DNA of 27,524 bases from contig JBECKT010000071.1 of the NCBI GenBank assembly GCA_040235405.1, forward strand, positions 1 through 27,524, in the 5' to 3' direction. The notes under the pieces are model-generated. The model was not told the origin of the DNA. It did no database searches and saw nothing but the letters and a program-made list of their open reading frames with translations. The position numbers and the translations under genes were made by a program. This DNA is from PGZG01 sp040235405 (GTDB taxonomy: Bacteria > Pseudomonadota > Gammaproteobacteria > Pseudomonadales > Alcanivoracaceae). Within the stretch, counting starts at the first letter, position 1, and each line of letters begins with the position of its first letter. Below are positions 1-7,998 of the stretch, in pieces.

Positions 1-26
1 ATCCCCAGCCCCACCCCGTTTATATA

Positions 27-42
27 CTGTACAAACCCCCAG
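27..42. promoter_or_regulatory. Weak LexA-like dyad upstream of the SDR gene
   Basis: The site reads CTG-N10-CAG, the spacing of a LexA operator, and its left half extends to TACTGTA. The right half is C-rich and fits the consensus poorly. It lies 113 bases before the SDR start, and I see no strong sigma-70 promoter near it. It may be chance. Confidence 0.2.
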
Positions 43-154
43 TCAACAACCCCGCCCACCCTGTCACCCGTCGACAACTTTCTCCTCCCTGTGTACTGGC
101 ACGAAAAACAGCGCAGAATAGACTGCCTTCCTTCCTGACAACCGGAGAAGCAGC

Positions 155-1153
155 ATGTCACGACGAATCACTCTTGGCGGCATTGCCCTTGGTGTGCCGG
201 ACCTGCGGCCCCATGCGAAGCGCTTTGTGGAAAGCGCGGCCCGCGGGGTGCATCAGCGGCTAATGCCGAATGCGGCGCTGCGGCATCGGGTCAAGGGCAA
301 GGTGGTGCTGATTACCGGGGCCAGCTCCGGCATTGGCGCCGGGATGGCGCACAAGCTGGCCGAGGCCGGTGCCACGGTGCTGCTGACGGCGCGATCGATT
401 GATGCGCTGGAGGATCTGGCGGCGAAGATCCGTGATAACGGTGGCGATGCGGTGGCCTACCGGGCGGATATTGCTGATCTCGACGATTGCGACCGGCTCT
501 GCCAGAAGGTGCTGGAGGATCATGGCCGGGTCGACATCCTGATCAATAATGCCGGCCGCTCGATCCGTCGTTCAGTGGTGTATTCGCTGGATCGCTTCCA
601 CGACTACCAGCGCACCATGCAACTGAATTATTTCGGCGCTATCCGCCTGGCCATGAATCTGATTCCGTCGATGAAGGAGCACGGTGACGGTCACATTATC
701 AATGTCACCACCTTGGGCGTGTTCAACGGCGTGCCGCGTTTCTCCGCTTATCTGGGCTCGAAGTGCGCGCTGGAGGGCTGGACCATGGCGGCCCAGAACG
801 AGCTTTTGCATACCGGCATCAGCTTTACCCTGATGAACTACCCACTGGTGCGCACGCCGATGATCGCGCCGACCAGACTGTACAATTACTTCCCGGCGAT
901 GAGCCCGGAGAAGGCGGTGGACTGGATGTGCGAGGCGATTGTGACCCGGCCGAAGCGCAAGGTAACGGCGTTTGGCGTGCTTTCACAGGCCATGTACACG
1001 GTACTGCCGAAGACCAGCGAGCTGATCGCCAACACCGGCTACCAGATCGTGCCGGAGTTTTTCGGCAAAGAGATGCCGGGTTCTGGTGGTAAGTTGCCAC
1101 TCACCGGCGAAGGAGCTGGCAGTAATATCCGGCCGCTGCGCCGGCGCAAGTAG
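155..1153 (+). CDS. SDR-family fatty acyl-CoA reductase-like oxidoreductase (Acr1-like)
   Basis: This is a 332-residue short-chain dehydrogenase/reductase, probably NAD(P)H-dependent. The cofactor motif TGASSGIG is at residues 54-61, NNAG at 131-134, and the catalytic YxxxK at Tyr199/Lys203. The stretches NNAGRSIRR, DRFHD, RTMQLNYFGA, FSAY and PLVRTPMIAPT match what I remember of Acinetobacter Acr1, which reduces fatty acyl-CoA to aldehyde for wax-ester synthesis. The residue 13 before Tyr199, usually Ser, is Thr186 here. About 45 residues before the Rossmann motif form an N-terminal extension. The ATG has a good GGAG ribosome site 8 bases upstream. Acyl-CoA reduction is a family-based inference; another lipid or retinol-type SDR is possible. 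Confidence 0.85.
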   Translation: MSRRITLGGIALGVPDLRPHAKRFVESAARGVHQRLMPNAALRHRVKGKVVLITGASSGIGAGMAHKLAEAGATVLLTARSIDALEDLAAKIRDNGGDAVAYRADIADLDDCDRLCQKVLEDHGRVDILINNAGRSIRRSVVYSLDRFHDYQRTMQLNYFGAIRLAMNLIPSMKEHGDGHIINVTTLGVFNGVPRFSAYLGSKCALEGWTMAAQNELLHTGISFTLMNYPLVRTPMIAPTRLYNYFPAMSPEKAVDWMCEAIVTRPKRKVTAFGVLSQAMYTVLPKTSELIANTGYQIVPEFFGKEMPGSGGKLPLTGEGAGSNIRPLRRRK

Positions 1154-1188
1154 CCCCTGATCCTGCCCCGGCTTACCCGATCAGGGGC
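1153..1188 (+). terminator. Hairpin overlapping the SDR stop codon
   Basis: GCCCCTGATC (1153-1162) pairs perfectly with GATCAGGGGC (1179-1188) across a 16-base loop. It begins at the last base of the SDR stop codon. No T-run follows, so it may stabilise the mRNA 3' end or cause a pause rather than act as a full intrinsic terminator. It separates the SDR gene from the cyclase gene. Confidence 0.45.
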
Positions 1189-1303
1189 AGCGAAAGCAGT
1201 AGAAGTGCGCATTGGCTCACAAAACGATAGTATCGATGTCAGCTACCCGGTTGGCTGGATTGGCCGGGCCAGCAAGGAAGAGACCAATACCGGGGTACGC
1301 GCC

Positions 1304-2830
1304 ATGGCTGGCAGTACAGCAGGATCGCATCAGGTGGGAATCAGTATCAGGGACAAGTTCGTCAACGTGCGTCGCAATCTCAGCGACAGCCTGGGGCCCC
1401 TGCTGCCTGACTATTTTCCGGTGGCCTGGAAGCTGGGCCTGTCGATTTCAATCATGATCCTGCTTGGCATGGCGGTACTGGGCAGCCTGATCATGAACAG
1501 CCAGCTCGACCGGATGCAGAATCAGGCCGACCAGTTCGGTAGCACACTGGCACAACAACTGGCCGACACTATCCGCGAGCCGCTGCTCGCCGAAGATCAC
1601 TTCAGCCTGAATATCATTCTCGGCAATCTGATGCAGAGCGATTCGCTACGCGGCGCGGCGCTGTTTGATCGCCACGGCAAGCTGCTCGAACAGGCCGGCA
1701 CCCTGCCACAGGACATTTTGCCGACCGCCGGTGGCAGCCTGCTGCGCTGGCGCAGCGGCAGCGAAATGCTGACCACCTATTTCGCTCCGGTGCAGGTCAA
1801 CGACCTGACCGCTGGCCATGCGGCAGTCAGCGTGTCACGGGCACCGATTGATGCCGCCCGTCAGGAGGCGCGGAAAGCCATTCTTACGGCGACACTGATC
1901 ATGAGTGCAATCGCGATCATTGTCTCTTTTCTGGTCAGCCGACGCCTGTCGCAGCCGATTCATGATCTGCTTGAAGCCGCCAGCGAACTGCGCAATGGCA
2001 ATCTCGAATTCCGCCTCAATGATCGCCGCAATGACGAGATCGGCCAGCTGGTCGAGGCCTATCACAACATGGCGTCCGGCTTGCTGGAAAAAAACCAGGT
2101 CGAGAAAGTTTTATCGCGCTTTGTCAGCCCGACGGTGGCAAAGAAAATGATGGCAGACCTGAAGCAGGTATCTCTCGGCGGCCGGGAAGTCGAAGCCACC
2201 GTGGTGTTTGCCGATATCGTCGGCTTTACCCGGCTGTCGGAAAGCATTGCCCCGGATGCAGTGGCGGAACTGCTGAACGCCTACTTCGACGCCATTTCCA
2301 TGGCCTCGACCTTCTATCGCGGCACCATCGACAAATACATGGGCGATTGCGCCATGATCGTGTTCGGTGTACCGGAAGATGATGCCGAACATGCATACCA
2401 CGGCCTGTGCTGCGCGGTGATGATCCAGCGCCTGGTTAATCGCCTCAATGTGCTGCGTCAGCGCCGCGGCCTGACCACGGTAAACTTCCGCATCGGCATC
2501 AACTCCGGCAACATGCTGGCTGGCAATCTCGGTTCTCACGACCGCATGCAGTACACCGTGGTGGGCGATTCTGTGAACCTCGCTTCGCGGCTGTCGAATA
2601 TGGCCAGCGCCGGCGAAGTAGTCGCTTCCGAGGACATGGTTTCCAACCCGAATGTGCGCCCGCGGGTGCGGCTGCGGCAATCCGGGGCAATGCGCATTCG
2701 CGGCCGCAATGAGTCTGTTAACACTTTCATCGTCGAGGGTGTGCACGCACAATCGGAAACACTGATGGAACAGCGTATTGCCACTTTTATCAATCAGCTG
2801 ATGGATACTCCTCGACGTGCTGCCGAATAA
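1304..2830 (+). CDS. Membrane-bound class III adenylate cyclase with HAMP domain
   Basis: The protein likely makes cAMP from ATP at the inner membrane. From an upstream GTG at 1205 the frame is 541 residues; I prefer the ATG at 1304 (508 residues), which has GGGG 8 bases upstream. In the 541-residue numbering, a transmembrane segment (about 75-98) is followed by a periplasmic sensor-like region, a second transmembrane segment (about 224-244), a HAMP domain containing SQPIHDLLEAA and DEIGQL, and the cyclase domain. The metal-binding Asp residues are present in FADIVGFT (Asp337) and YMGD. The Lys in IDKYMGD and the Asp in VVGDSVNLASR point to adenine rather than guanine. The transition-state Asn and Arg are in NLASR. 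All expected catalytic residues are therefore visible, so it should be active. Its last 14 bases overlap the following lipoprotein gene, suggesting co-translation. Confidence 0.88.
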   Translation: MAGSTAGSHQVGISIRDKFVNVRRNLSDSLGPLLPDYFPVAWKLGLSISIMILLGMAVLGSLIMNSQLDRMQNQADQFGSTLAQQLADTIREPLLAEDHFSLNIILGNLMQSDSLRGAALFDRHGKLLEQAGTLPQDILPTAGGSLLRWRSGSEMLTTYFAPVQVNDLTAGHAAVSVSRAPIDAARQEARKAILTATLIMSAIAIIVSFLVSRRLSQPIHDLLEAASELRNGNLEFRLNDRRNDEIGQLVEAYHNMASGLLEKNQVEKVLSRFVSPTVAKKMMADLKQVSLGGREVEATVVFADIVGFTRLSESIAPDAVAELLNAYFDAISMASTFYRGTIDKYMGDCAMIVFGVPEDDAEHAYHGLCCAVMIQRLVNRLNVLRQRRGLTTVNFRIGINSGNMLAGNLGSHDRMQYTVVGDSVNLASRLSNMASAGEVVASEDMVSNPNVRPRVRLRQSGAMRIRGRNESVNTFIVEGVHAQSETLMEQRIATFINQLMDTPRRAAE

Positions 2831-3848
2831 GCTCCTTGCTGCACTGCTGGTCGCTGCCACCCTGGCGGGCTGCATTGGCCCGGTGCCAATGAATGTCGAT
2901 GCCGAAGCCGAGTTGGCGGCGGCAAGAAAGGCCGGCGATCACGCCCGGGCCCTGGAAATCGTCGAGCGCACCTCACCGCAACACCCTCAGTACGATGCGC
3001 TGGTAAAACAACGCAATGCCGTGCTGCAAGAGGTCGAAAAGCACCAGCGCGCCCGCATCAAGGAAGCTGGCAATCTCGCCTCCAGCGGTCGCTGGCAAGA
3101 AGCCTTTGCGCTGATGGACGAACTCGGTCGTCAGTGGCGTGGCAATGGCCTGATCGCACAGGCACGTCATGATCTGGAAGAACGGCAGCAGCTTCGCTTT
3201 CACCAGATTGCTGCGGAGGTGCTGGTTTCGGAAGCGAAGTGGCTCATCAGCCAACAGGCGAACAAAGAGCAGCTGAGTACGCTGACAGAACAGGGGGCGA
3301 TAACCCTGGCAGCGCATCTGGAAAAGCGGCGCGCCGATATCACAGCGCAGATGAACCGGCTGGGCCACTATTTTGCCGAAAGAAAGGATTGGCCGCGCAC
3401 CCGTGACTTGCTCGGCAGTGCGCGAATATTGGGCGGGGTGGAACAGCGAGACCCGCGACTGGCAGAAGCAGAGCGGCAACTGGCGGGCGCCGCCCACCGG
3501 CAGGAAAGACTCGCCGCGCAACGCACCAGCCAACGTGCCGATACTCTGATCGAGCAATACCGGAAAACCGAATCAATCAAGGATCTGATCGCCGCCCGCG
3601 ATTACCTGCAAAACAACAATCAGGATGGCAGCCTTGACGAGGAAGCGACCCGACTGGAAAGCCTGTCACGGGAGAGGTTCCGCGCCGGCTTGAAGGATGG
3701 CGATGGCCTGTACGCGGCTGGCGACTATGCTGCTGCAAAAAAGACCTGGAAGGAAGTTGCACCGTTATACCCGAACGACGCCGAACTGGCTGGCAAGCTG
3801 GAACGGGTTGGCAAGGTACTGGAAAACCTGAAAACGCTGGGGCGCTGA
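2817..3848 (+). CDS. Outer-membrane-type lipoprotein with TPR-like helical repeats
   Basis: This 343-residue protein starts with GTG and overlaps the end of the cyclase gene by 14 bases. The N-terminus is a lipoprotein signal: a hydrophobic stretch ending in the lipobox LAGC, with the lipidated Cys at residue 19. Residue +2 is Ile, not Asp, so sorting to the outer membrane is expected. The rest is Ala/Arg/Glu-rich and helical. The C-terminal part (GLYAAGDYAAAKKTWKEVA) and the N-terminal AARKAGDHARALEIVE look like TPR repeats. I do not recognise a named family. Overlap with the cyclase and convergence on the FHA gene suggest a shared signalling or scaffolding role, which is inference. Confidence 0.75.
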   Translation: MLPNKLLAALLVAATLAGCIGPVPMNVDAEAELAAARKAGDHARALEIVERTSPQHPQYDALVKQRNAVLQEVEKHQRARIKEAGNLASSGRWQEAFALMDELGRQWRGNGLIAQARHDLEERQQLRFHQIAAEVLVSEAKWLISQQANKEQLSTLTEQGAITLAAHLEKRRADITAQMNRLGHYFAERKDWPRTRDLLGSARILGGVEQRDPRLAEAERQLAGAAHRQERLAAQRTSQRADTLIEQYRKTESIKDLIAARDYLQNNNQDGSLDEEATRLESLSRERFRAGLKDGDGLYAAGDYAAAKKTWKEVAPLYPNDAELAGKLERVGKVLENLKTLGR

Positions 3849-3883
3849 CACTTCCGGCGGCGCGGGCCACCGGGTTGTGCGCA

Positions 3884-4861
3884 TCAGGACATGACGAACC
3901 AGGCAATGCCGATCAAGCCGGCCACCGCCACCGCTGCAACAATCAGACCCGCCTTACCGGAGCTGCTGGCCTGAGCTGGCACTGGCGCTGGCCGCGGGGC
4001 GGCAGGCTGTGCCGGCTTGGTGGCGGCGGGTTTGGCCACCGGTGCAGGCGCAGGCGCAGCAGGACGCCCAGGGTTAGCCGCGGCAGCCGGCTGAGCGGAT
4101 GCCGGTGCAGAGGTAACCGCCGGACGGAACATGGTCTTGTCACCACCGGTTTCTTCTACCACCGGCGCTTCCGGAGCCTCAACCTGGAATACCAGAGTGT
4201 CAAAGCGCAACTCATCGCCCGGATTGACCACCCCTTCCTGCACCTTCTTGCGGTTGACGTAGGTACCATTGGACGAGCCGAGATCCTTCACATGCAGGCG
4301 ACCGCTCTGGAAATACAGCTCGGCATGCTGCCGCGATACATGGGTGCCAGGCAGGACGATATCGCAGGTCTGAGAGCGGCCGAGAATAGCCCGGCCGGTC
4401 GGCGGAATCGGGAAGGCTTCACCGGCGATGGAGCCGGTCTTGCCACGCAGCAGCCAACCCACCGGCACGCCACCCACCCCGGAGCCGCTGGCCGGGCGGT
4501 TGGAAAGACTAAGCCCCTGCAGGGCCGGGGAAATGGCCGTGGCCGAGTCTTCCGGCTGGGCCTTGAGCTGCTCTTTCGGGTCAACCAGACGCAATTCCGA
4601 CTTGTTCAGGCGAATCAGATCACCGGCTCGCAATTGGGTGCGGGCCTTGATCTGCTTGTCATTGACGAAGGTACCGTTAATGCTGCCAGCGTCAGTGATG
4701 AAAATCCTGTCATCATCTTCCACCCGCAATTCGGCGTGGAAATTACTGATGCCTTCCTCGTCTATGACGATGTCGTTCGACTTGTCGCGCCCGATGGCGT
4801 AACGGGAATCCACCAGCCAGATGGCTGGCTTGCGATGATCCTTGAATTGCAGCTTCAGCAT
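3884..4861 (-). CDS. Tail-anchored protein with two FHA domains
   Basis: The 325-residue protein carries two forkhead-associated domains, which bind phosphothreonine peptides. FHA1 shows Arg25 (GR), Ser39, His42 and NGT at 62-64. FHA2 shows Arg162, Ser176, His179 and SSNGT at 196-200. Both keep the phosphopeptide-binding residues, so both may be functional. A Pro/Ala-rich linker (about 248-300) follows, then a hydrophobic segment at 304-323 that ends the protein, so it is probably tail-anchored with the FHA domains in the cytoplasm. Between FHA2 and the linker is a GGDKTMFRP motif with Thr243. It lies downstream of gspD with a 121-base gap and probably has its own promoter. No kinase gene is visible in the window. 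Confidence 0.85.
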   Translation of the reverse strand: MLKLQFKDHRKPAIWLVDSRYAIGRDKSNDIVIDEEGISNFHAELRVEDDDRIFITDAGSINGTFVNDKQIKARTQLRAGDLIRLNKSELRLVDPKEQLKAQPEDSATAISPALQGLSLSNRPASGSGVGGVPVGWLLRGKTGSIAGEAFPIPPTGRAILGRSQTCDIVLPGTHVSRQHAELYFQSGRLHVKDLGSSNGTYVNRKKVQEGVVNPGDELRFDTLVFQVEAPEAPVVEETGGDKTMFRPAVTSAPASAQPAAAANPGRPAAPAPAPVAKPAATKPAQPAAPRPAPVPAQASSSGKAGLIVAAVAVAGLIGIAWFVMS

Positions 4862-4937
4862 ATCCCCTGTAACTCCTTGCCGGATTCCGTGTCAGTAACG
4901 GTGCCGCCGACCCCCCGCGGGCCAAATCCAAGCCTCG

Positions 4938-4967
4938 AATATACGGGAAATTCAGGGCCAAAGTGAA
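4938..4967 (-). promoter_or_regulatory. Candidate sigma-70 promoter for the FHA gene
   Basis: On the minus strand TTCACT (4962-4967) is followed after 18 bases by TATATT (4938-4943). It lies in the 121-base gap between the gspD stop and the FHA start. The match is moderate and read-through from gspD is also possible. Confidence 0.35.
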
Positions 4968-4982
4968 TCATTGTGTGGTCGC

Positions 4983-7085
4983 TCAGGGTGCCGGGGCGAC
5001 AATCTCCCCAGCCTCTTCCTGCCCCGTTGACTCGCCCTGTATCGGCTCGGCGTCCTCCCTGACGGCGCCGAGATCACTCTGCTCCGGGTAACGATCCTGC
5101 AGCCACTGCTGCATCTCTGCCGGAATCTCGCGGCGGCCCTCGAACAGCTGCTCGACATCCTGCGGCAGCGGCTCGCGCACGGTCGGCTTCAGCTCGCCAT
5201 CTTTGCTTGGCTTGAACTGCAGAGCGGTAATGCCGAGATAGCGCTGACGGGTGATGCTGAGGGCATTGACCCGGTCATCCAGAATGGTCGGCCGCAGGAA
5301 CACCATGAGGTTACGCTTGACCTTGTTGGTGCTGGTCGAGCGGAACAGAATGCCGAGCACCGGAATGCTGCCAAGGATCGGCACCTTGCGCACGGTTTTC
5401 TCACTGTCATCGCGAATCAGACCGCCCAGCACGATGGTTTCCAGGTTGTCCGCCAGCACGGTGGTGTTGATGGAGCGCTTCGAGGTGATGATATCGGCAG
5501 CATTAACACCGGATACCGAGCGCTGAACATCCGAGACTTCCTGCTCCAGCACCAGCCGCACGGTTTGCGGGCCAGCCAGGTGCGGGGTCACTTTCAGGGT
5601 AATACCCACGTCTTCGCGCTGGATGGTGGTAAAGGGATTGGTCACGCCGGCGCCGGTACTGGTGCTTTGCCCGGTCACGAACGGGACGTTCTGACCGACG
5701 ATGATCGAGGCTTCCTGGTTATCCAGCGTCATCACACTCGGTGTCGACAGCAGATTGACGGCACTGCTGGAAGCCAGGGCCTGCAGGAAGCCCCCCCAAC
5801 GCAGGTTGCCGTCGCTGTCCAGCTCGCCACCACCGACGCTGATGCCATCGCCAAGCGACGGTGGCGCGCCAGTGACAATGCCTGCAGCAATATCATTCAG
5901 ACTGGTGCCAAAATTGGAAAAATTGATTCCGCCGACGCCGGTTTCGGGATCACCGGCAGCCCACTGAAAACCCAGATTCAGTCCGTTGTCGCCACCGACT
6001 TCAACAATCGCTGCTTCGATCAGGATCTGGGCACGACGCACATCAAGCTGGGCAATCACATTACGCAGCTCATTCATCATCGCCGGCTCGGCACGGATGA
6101 TCAGGGCATTGAGTGATTCATCCGCCTGAATCGACACTTTACTGGCAGCCGCAGCGCCACCGGCAGGCTTGTCGGCACCGCCACCGGGCGCAGCGCCATC
6201 AGCGAAATTCTTGAGCAACTCTGCGGTTCCCTTGGCATCGGCATTGGCAAGACGGATTACCTGCACACCGCTGCCCTGATCCTGTGGTACGTCCATTTCG
6301 ATCACCAGCCTGCGAATCCGGTCACGGGCTTCGCGATCTCCCTTGACGATCAGCCGATTGGTTCGCTCGTCCGCTACCAGCGTGACACTGGAAGGTTGAT
6401 CCTTGCGCTTGCCGCCGCGCTCGGGAATCAGATTCTCCAGCATCTTGATCAGGTCAGCGGCCCAGGCATGCTCCAGCGCGATCATTTCCACTTCCTGTGA
6501 ATCAGCGTTGTCGAGCAGCGCCATGATCGCTTCCATGCGGCGGATGTTGTCTGCGTGGTCACTGATAATCAGGGCATTGGCAGAGCTGACCGAGGCCAGG
6601 TGGCCGTACTGCGGCACCAGCGGACGCAGCACCGGCACCAGTTCATCCACCGGCGTGTTCATTACCGGAATCACCCGGGTAATCAACTCCTCTCCCTTGA
6701 CGCTACGTGACTGGGTCAGTGGCAGATTGCTCTGTTTCGCCGTGGTGTTGTTAACGATCTTGATCACGTCGCCGGCCGGCACGGCGGCATAACCATGCAC
6801 CTGCAGCACTGACAGGAACAGTTCGTACACTTCCGCCGCCGACAACGCCTGGCTGGAAATAACGGTGACATCACGGCTTCGCACACGCGGGTCGACGACA
6901 AAACTCTTGCCGGTCATTTCCGCTACCTGAGTGATAAATGCCTGCAGGTCCGCGTTACGGATATTAACGGTCCAGGTTTTACCCGCCTCTACCGGCTTGA
7001 CCGATGTGTTTGCCCATGCCGGAGCGGCCAAAGCCGCCATCAGCACCAGAATACTCGTCTTCTTTGCCATTGCTTTCATTGCCAT
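4983..7085 (-). CDS. gspD: Type II secretion system secretin GspD
   Basis: This is the outer-membrane secretin that forms the exit channel of the type II secretion system. The 700-residue product starts with a Sec signal peptide (cleavage probably after AWA at residue 25). The N0 domain follows (TWTVNIRNADLQAFI, about 37-112), then repeated N1-N3 domains, with a Gly/Ala-rich insertion (DGAAPGGGADKPAGG) in the later N domains. The secretin core is typical: VGQNVPFVTG, GITLKVTPHL, ETIVLGGLIRD and VPILGSIPVLGILFRS. A C-terminal acidic tail may be the S domain that binds a pilotin. The ribosome site AGGA overlaps the gspC stop codon, so translation of the two is coupled. Length and domains fit a complete, functional gene. 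Confidence 0.95.
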   Translation of the reverse strand: MAMKAMAKKTSILVLMAALAAPAWANTSVKPVEAGKTWTVNIRNADLQAFITQVAEMTGKSFVVDPRVRSRDVTVISSQALSAAEVYELFLSVLQVHGYAAVPAGDVIKIVNNTTAKQSNLPLTQSRSVKGEELITRVIPVMNTPVDELVPVLRPLVPQYGHLASVSSANALIISDHADNIRRMEAIMALLDNADSQEVEMIALEHAWAADLIKMLENLIPERGGKRKDQPSSVTLVADERTNRLIVKGDREARDRIRRLVIEMDVPQDQGSGVQVIRLANADAKGTAELLKNFADGAAPGGGADKPAGGAAAASKVSIQADESLNALIIRAEPAMMNELRNVIAQLDVRRAQILIEAAIVEVGGDNGLNLGFQWAAGDPETGVGGINFSNFGTSLNDIAAGIVTGAPPSLGDGISVGGGELDSDGNLRWGGFLQALASSSAVNLLSTPSVMTLDNQEASIIVGQNVPFVTGQSTSTGAGVTNPFTTIQREDVGITLKVTPHLAGPQTVRLVLEQEVSDVQRSVSGVNAADIITSKRSINTTVLADNLETIVLGGLIRDDSEKTVRKVPILGSIPVLGILFRSTSTNKVKRNLMVFLRPTILDDRVNALSITRQRYLGITALQFKPSKDGELKPTVREPLPQDVEQLFEGRREIPAEMQQWLQDRYPEQSDLGAVREDAEPIQGESTGQEEAGEIVAPAP

Positions 7086-7096
7086 CGCCTGGGTTC

Positions 7097-7993
7097 CTAC
7101 GGCGGATAATTCACGGTGAAGCGCTGCGCGCCACGTTGTACCACGATGCTTGCTGCACCGGAGTTACGAAATTCCTGCAAAGCGGCGATATCACTACTCT
7201 CTTCGCCAAGCGTCTGGCCATTCACCGAGACAATCACATCGCCCGGTCGCAGGCCAACCTGCTGCAATACTTCTGCCGGCGCGCCAGCGCCGATCTGGTA
7301 ACCCTCGCCTTCAGCCGGAGCCAGCCCCATTTGCTGGATGATCATAGTGCGCTGCGCTGACAGATCCGCGTTGGCGCTATCAAGCATGTGCTGCTGCACC
7401 AGTTCCTGCGGCGGCGATCGGCCGGCAAATGCGTCTCGCCTGTCGAGTCGTTGCGGCCTGGCTGTCGTTGTCGTCTGTTCAACACCACCCAGCTCCGGCT
7501 CCTTCAGCCGCAAGGCCTCACGCTGGCCTGCCCGCAGCAGGATCACCCGGTCGGCAAGAATTTCCTCCAGCGTAGCATTGCCCGGCACCCGGGAACCGAC
7601 TCGAAACAACTCTCCCTCTTTACCCTGCTCGGCGATAATGGCGCCGGCCTGAACGCTGTCCGGATGCTGGAACAGACCCAGCAGCTCAAGCCGCAACCGG
7701 GTATCCGGTGCTGACTCGACAGCCACCACTGCGGCATTTCCTCCCGGCCTTCCAAAGATTTCCCAGCTGCGAATTCGATCTGTGCTGACGCTGGCAGACT
7801 GACCGCCTCTGGCCACCTCGACAACCGGTAGCGGGGGCTCCGTTGAAATCACTGCCGGCCCACTGACAAACAACCAGAAGCTATCCGCCGCCCACCAGGC
7901 CAGCCAGACCGCCAGCGACAAGGCAGCAAACAACTGCGTCGGTCTCTCGGCACGAACAAAGAGGCGGGAAAGGGCGGGGCTGATCACATTCAT
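7097..7993 (-). CDS. gspC: Type II secretion system inner-membrane protein GspC
   Basis: GspC links the inner-membrane platform to the GspD secretin. The 298-residue protein has a short cytoplasmic N-terminus, one transmembrane segment (about 20-43), a periplasmic HR-type region and a C-terminal PDZ-like domain (about 231-298; LRPGDVIVSVNGQTL). This is the full GspC architecture. It lies between gspN, whose stop is 5 bases upstream of the start, and gspD, whose ribosome site overlaps its stop. Its own ribosome site is weak (ACGAGA just before the ATG), so it may depend on coupling to gspN. Confidence 0.9.
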   Translation of the reverse strand: MNVISPALSRLFVRAERPTQLFAALSLAVWLAWWAADSFWLFVSGPAVISTEPPLPVVEVARGGQSASVSTDRIRSWEIFGRPGGNAAVVAVESAPDTRLRLELLGLFQHPDSVQAGAIIAEQGKEGELFRVGSRVPGNATLEEILADRVILLRAGQREALRLKEPELGGVEQTTTTARPQRLDRRDAFAGRSPPQELVQQHMLDSANADLSAQRTMIIQQMGLAPAEGEGYQIGAGAPAEVLQQVGLRPGDVIVSVNGQTLGEESSDIAALQEFRNSGAASIVVQRGAQRFTVNYPP

Positions 7994-7998
7994 TCTCG

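Noticed and set aside
1205..1303. GTG start for the adenylate cyclase
   Set aside because: It has no convincing ribosome site, while the ATG at 1304 has GGGG at a suitable distance. The call is not certain.
2111..2875. A 254-codon open frame on the - strand
   Set aside because: It is antisense to the cyclase domain, where all the catalytic residues are read on the + strand.
3849..3883. Terminator between the convergent lipoprotein and FHA genes
   Set aside because: The 35 bases are GC-rich, but I found no stable stem with a T-run.
3875..4966. A 363-codon open frame on the + strand
   Set aside because: It is antisense to the FHA gene, which has two complete domains. The + strand translation is low in complexity and unrecognisable.
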